A stretch of DNA of 64,000 bases from Variovorax sp. J22G73 (lineage in GTDB: Bacteria > Pseudomonadota > Gammaproteobacteria > Burkholderiales > Burkholderiaceae_C), in contig NZ_JASZYK010000009.1 of NCBI RefSeq assembly GCF_030317035.1, positions 1-64,000 on the forward strand. The letters run 5' to 3'. This document shows, piece after piece, positions 61,477-64,000 of the stretch (position 1 is the first letter of the stretch; each line of letters begins with the position of its first letter). The position numbers and the translations under genes are program-made. The notes under the pieces were generated by a model. The model saw only the letters and a list, made by a program, of their open reading frames with translations. It searched no databases and had not been told where the DNA came from.

Positions 61477-61935
61477 TCAGCGCGGGGCCTGCGCGACGCG
61501 CACCAGCACCAGGTCCACGCTGGCACCGGCGCCCTGCGTGAGCACCGGATGCTGCGTGTCGTTGATGAACAGCAGCTGCTCGCCGCGCAAGATGCGCGCC
61601 GACACCGCATAGCGCATGCGCGGGTCGATGCGCGCGACGTCCACCTTCAGCTCGTAGGCGAAGGGCGGCTGCCTGCCGTTGGCTTCGATGCGCTGCTCGG
61701 CCAGCACGGTGGAAGGCGCGTCCATGCGCGACACGTCGAGCAGCTGCACCACGACCACGGCCTTGGGGTCGAGGGCCATGCGCTCGCGGTAGGCGACGGT
61801 GCCGCTCACGCGCAGCGCGGCGGTGGAGGCACCGGAGGCCGCAGGCGTGGAAGGCGTGGAAGGCATCGCGCAGGCGCTCAACAAAGAAGCGCTCGCCCAT
61901 GCGAAAAAGCCCAGCAGGTTGGTGCGCCTGTTCAT
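61477..61935 (-). CDS. YbaY-like lipoprotein
   Basis: A 152-residue lipoprotein with lipobox LSAC, acylated Cys 22 (LLSAC). The mature part contains a YbaY/type III secretion pilotin-like beta-rich domain: VSGTVAYRERMALDPKAVVVV near 43-63 and PPFAYELKVDVARIDPRMRYAV in part near 90-110. It probably sits in the outer or inner membrane leaflet. Its specific function is unknown. It begins 7 bp after the acetoacetyl-CoA synthetase stop and may be co-transcribed. Confidence 0.85.
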   Translation of the reverse strand: MNRRTNLLGFFAWASASLLSACAMPSTPSTPAASGASTAALRVSGTVAYRERMALDPKAVVVVQLLDVSRMDAPSTVLAEQRIEANGRQPPFAYELKVDVARIDPRMRYAVSARILRGEQLLFINDTQHPVLTQGAGASVDLVLVRVAQAPR

Positions 61936-61942
61936 TGCTGCC

Positions 61943-64000
61943 TCATGCTGAAGTCGTGGCCGAAGTCGTGGCCGCGCCCGCGCGCTCCGCGGCAAAGGCC
62001 ACGTACCAGTCGAGGCTCGCGGGGTTCGCCATGGCCTCGCGGTTGACCACCTTCTCGATGGGCTGGCCCAGCAGCAGCTTCTTGATCGGCAGCTCCTGCT
62101 TCTTGCCCGACAGCGTGCGCGGAATCTCGGCCACCTGGAAGATGTCGTTGGGCACGAAGCGCGGCGACAGCGAGGTCTTGATGGCGTTGTTCAGCCGCGC
62201 GCGCATCGCGTCGTCCAGCGCCACGCCGGGGCGCAGCACCACGAACAGCGGCATGTAGCTGTCGCGGCCCAAGTACTCCAGGTCGACCACCATCGAGTCG
62301 AGCACCTCGGGCAGGCCTTCGACCGCGCTGTAGATCTCGCTGGTGCCCATGCGCAGGCCCTGGCGGTTGATGGTGGCGTCGCTGCGCCCGTAGATGACGC
62401 AGCCGCCGTCGGTGCCGATCTTGATCCAGTCGCCGTGGCGCCATACGCCGGGGTAGGTGTCGAAGTAGCTCGACAAGTACCGCGCGTTGCCCTCGTCGCC
62501 CCACAGGTACAGCGGCATCGACGGAATGGGCTGGGTGCACACCAGCTCGCCCACCTCGCCGATGACAGGCTGGCCGCTCTCGTTCCAGGCCTCCACGGCG
62601 TGGCCGAGTTCGCGGCATTGCATCTGCCCCGGCACTTCGGGCAGCTCGCGGTTGCCGCCGACGAAGGCGCCGCAGAAGTCGGTGCCGCCCGAGATGTTGC
62701 ACCACCACACGTCCTTCGAGCCCGCGTCGAGGATCTGCCGCGAGCCCCAGCGCTGCACCTCTTCGGGCAGCGGCGAGCCGGTGCTGCCGAGCGCGCGCAC
62801 GCGCGAGAGGTCGCCGCAGTCCTTCGCGACCAGGCCGGCCTTCATGCAGTTGGTGAAGTAGGCCGCGCCCGCGCCGAAGAAGGTGACCTTGTGGCGCGCC
62901 ACGAAGCGCCACAGCACGCCCCAGTCGGGCTTGTCCTTGCTGCCGGCCGGGTTGCCGTCGTAGATGCAGATGGTCGCGCCGAAGGCCATGCCCGAGAGCT
63001 GCGAGTTCCACATGACCCAGCCGGTGGAGCTGTACCAGTGGTAGCGCTCGCCGAAGTTGTTGGCGCCGTAGCTGGGCCCCACGTCGTTGTGCAGGCCGCA
63101 GGCATGCATGGTGAGGATGATGCCGCCCTGCCCGTGCACGATGGGCTTGGGCAGGCCGGTGGTGCCGCTGGAATACACGATCCAGATCGGATGGTCGAAG
63201 GGCAGCCACTCGGGCTCGAAGGCCGCCACCTTGTCGTCGTAGCGGTCGGTGGCGTGCACCCATTCGACGTCGTGCGGCACGGCCTGCGTGGCGTACGGCG
63301 ACTTCACCAGCAGCAGCTTGCGCACGCTGGGCAGCTGGCCGCGCAGCTCCTGCAGCACGCCGCTGCGGTCGAGCGGCTTGCCGCCGTAGTGCACGCCGTC
63401 CACCGCGATCAGCACCTTGGGCTCGATCTGGCGAAAGCGGTCGGCCACGGCGGCGGTGCCCATGTCGGGCGCGCACACGCTCCACACGGCGCCGATGCTG
63501 GAGCACGCCAGGAACGCGACCATGGTCTCGGGCACGTTGGGCATGTAGGCGGCCACGCGGTCGCCGCGCTGCACGCCCAGCGACTTGAGCGTGAGCGCCA
63601 CGGAGGCGACCTGTCGGCGCATTTCGGGCCACGACATTTCGCGCACCTCGCCGCGCTCGTTGTCGCTCACCATGGCCGGCATGCCGGCCGCGTGCGCGGC
63701 GTCGACATGGCGCAGCACCTCGCGCGCGTAGTTGACCTGGGCGCCCGGGAACCAGCGCGCGCCGGGCATGCGCCGCTCGGCCAGCACCGCGGTGTGCGGC
63801 GTGGGCGACTCGATGCGGGCGTAGTCCCAGATGCTCTGCCAGAAGGCGTCCAGGTCGGTCACGGACCAGCGCCACAGCGCGTCGTAGCTGTCGAACGAGA
63901 GGCCGCGCTGCGTGCGCAGCCAGTCCTGGTAAAGGCGGATCTGGGGAACGTTGCGGGCAACGCCGGGAACCGTGCTCGAAGCGGTGTCGGTAGAGGGAGA
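61943..64000 (-). CDS. aacS: Acetoacetyl-CoA synthetase, 5' end beyond the window
   Basis: An adenylate-forming acyl-CoA synthetase (ANL family) converting acetoacetate, ATP and CoA to acetoacetyl-CoA. The visible 685 codons stay open to the window edge. The segment before the in-frame GTG at 63862 reads RLYQDWLRTQRGLSFDSYDA, normal for this enzyme, so that GTG is internal and the start lies just outside. The phosphate-binding loop YSSGTTGLPKPIVHG and GSTGSPLPEE are typical, as is the C-terminal catalytic Lys region (LSGKKQELPIKKLL). It could use acetoacetate from the BKACE pathway. Confidence 0.92.
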   Translation of the reverse strand, partial: SPSTDTASSTVPGVARNVPQIRLYQDWLRTQRGLSFDSYDALWRWSVTDLDAFWQSIWDYARIESPTPHTAVLAERRMPGARWFPGAQVNYAREVLRHVDAAHAAGMPAMVSDNERGEVREMSWPEMRRQVASVALTLKSLGVQRGDRVAAYMPNVPETMVAFLACSSIGAVWSVCAPDMGTAAVADRFRQIEPKVLIAVDGVHYGGKPLDRSGVLQELRGQLPSVRKLLLVKSPYATQAVPHDVEWVHATDRYDDKVAAFEPEWLPFDHPIWIVYSSGTTGLPKPIVHGQGGIILTMHACGLHNDVGPSYGANNFGERYHWYSSTGWVMWNSQLSGMAFGATICIYDGNPAGSKDKPDWGVLWRFVARHKVTFFGAGAAYFTNCMKAGLVAKDCGDLSRVRALGSTGSPLPEEVQRWGSRQILDAGSKDVWWCNISGGTDFCGAFVGGNRELPEVPGQMQCRELGHAVEAWNESGQPVIGEVGELVCTQPIPSMPLYLWGDEGNARYLSSYFDTYPGVWRHGDWIKIGTDGGCVIYGRSDATINRQGLRMGTSEIYSAVEGLPEVLDSMVVDLEYLGRDSYMPLFVVLRPGVALDDAMRARLNNAIKTSLSPRFVPNDIFQVAEIPRTLSGKKQELPIKKLLLGQPIEKVVNREAMANPASLDWYVAFAAERAGAATTSATTSA

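Noticed and set aside
61932..63875. A 647-codon frame overlapping the acetoacetyl-CoA synthetase
   Set aside because: It is the +1 shadow of the real gene and lacks ANL-family motifs.

Overview
The window looks like chromosomal DNA from a Comamonadaceae betaproteobacterium, most likely Variovorax or a close relative. The inference rests on very GC-rich coding sequence, dense LysR-type regulators (seven complete genes), a Bug-type solute-binding protein, a DUF1127 protein, and many small catabolic operons each with its own regulator. No rRNA, tRNA, CRISPR array, insertion sequence, integrase or replication origin was recognised. About 60 genes tile the window, mostly with short gaps; several neighbours overlap by ATGA or meet stop to stop.

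Layout. (a) 1-3.1 kb: a gene-free repeat region with a terminator, a small membrane protein, a LysR regulator, an unlisted 57-residue gene and a metallophosphoesterase. (b) 3.2-6.2 kb: a Tat-exported amidase, a TetR regulator and a GntR/FCD regulator. (c) 6.5-14.3 kb: an operon divergent from GntR encoding a Rieske oxygenase, a glutamine-synthetase-like ligase, a [2Fe-2S] ferredoxin and a complete Liv-type ABC importer. This is a plausible uncharacterised amine-catabolism system. (d) 14.4-19.1 kb: a small membrane protein, a second Liv-type binding protein, a ClsC-like phospholipase D lipoprotein and an SpmA-SpmB fusion. (e) 19.1-28 kb: sulfur-ester and sulfonate genes: an SdsA-type alkylsulfatase with a divergent LysR, a flavin reductase, a BON protein, an Ssu/Tau-type ABC importer coupled to a cytoplasmic arylsulfotransferase-like protein, and another LysR. 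(f) 28-34.8 kb: EamA exporter, glutaminase, epimerase, LysR regulators and an aliphatic amidase with a terminator/antiterminator-like leader. (g) 34.9-37.4 kb: a DUF1127 protein, a 575-residue protein of unknown family and a zinc-ribbon membrane protein. (h) 37.4-45.4 kb: a LacI regulator with two matching operators controlling an intradiol dioxygenase, SDR, BKACE, MDR oxidoreductase, cupin, Bug protein and exported amidohydrolase. (i) 45.4-52.6 kb: RidA, uracil-DNA glycosylase, PEP-mutase-like enzyme, L-serine dehydratase, M20 amidohydrolase, DUF3100 membrane protein and a divergent LysR. (j) 52.6-64 kb: CopD-like protein, Ohr, a repeat-built exported protein, class III CoA-transferase with glutaryl-CoA dehydrogenase and a LysR, GFA protein, 2OG oxygenase, a sensor adenylate/guanylate cyclase, a YbaY-like lipoprotein and a 5'-truncated acetoacetyl-CoA synthetase.

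The genes describe a soil or rhizosphere generalist that takes up organic amines, amides, sulfonates and aromatic acids through dedicated importers and funnels them to acyl-CoA intermediates. The BKACE enzyme yields acetoacetate, which the acetoacetyl-CoA synthetase at the right edge could activate. All functional calls come from reading motifs and gene order; no database search was run.
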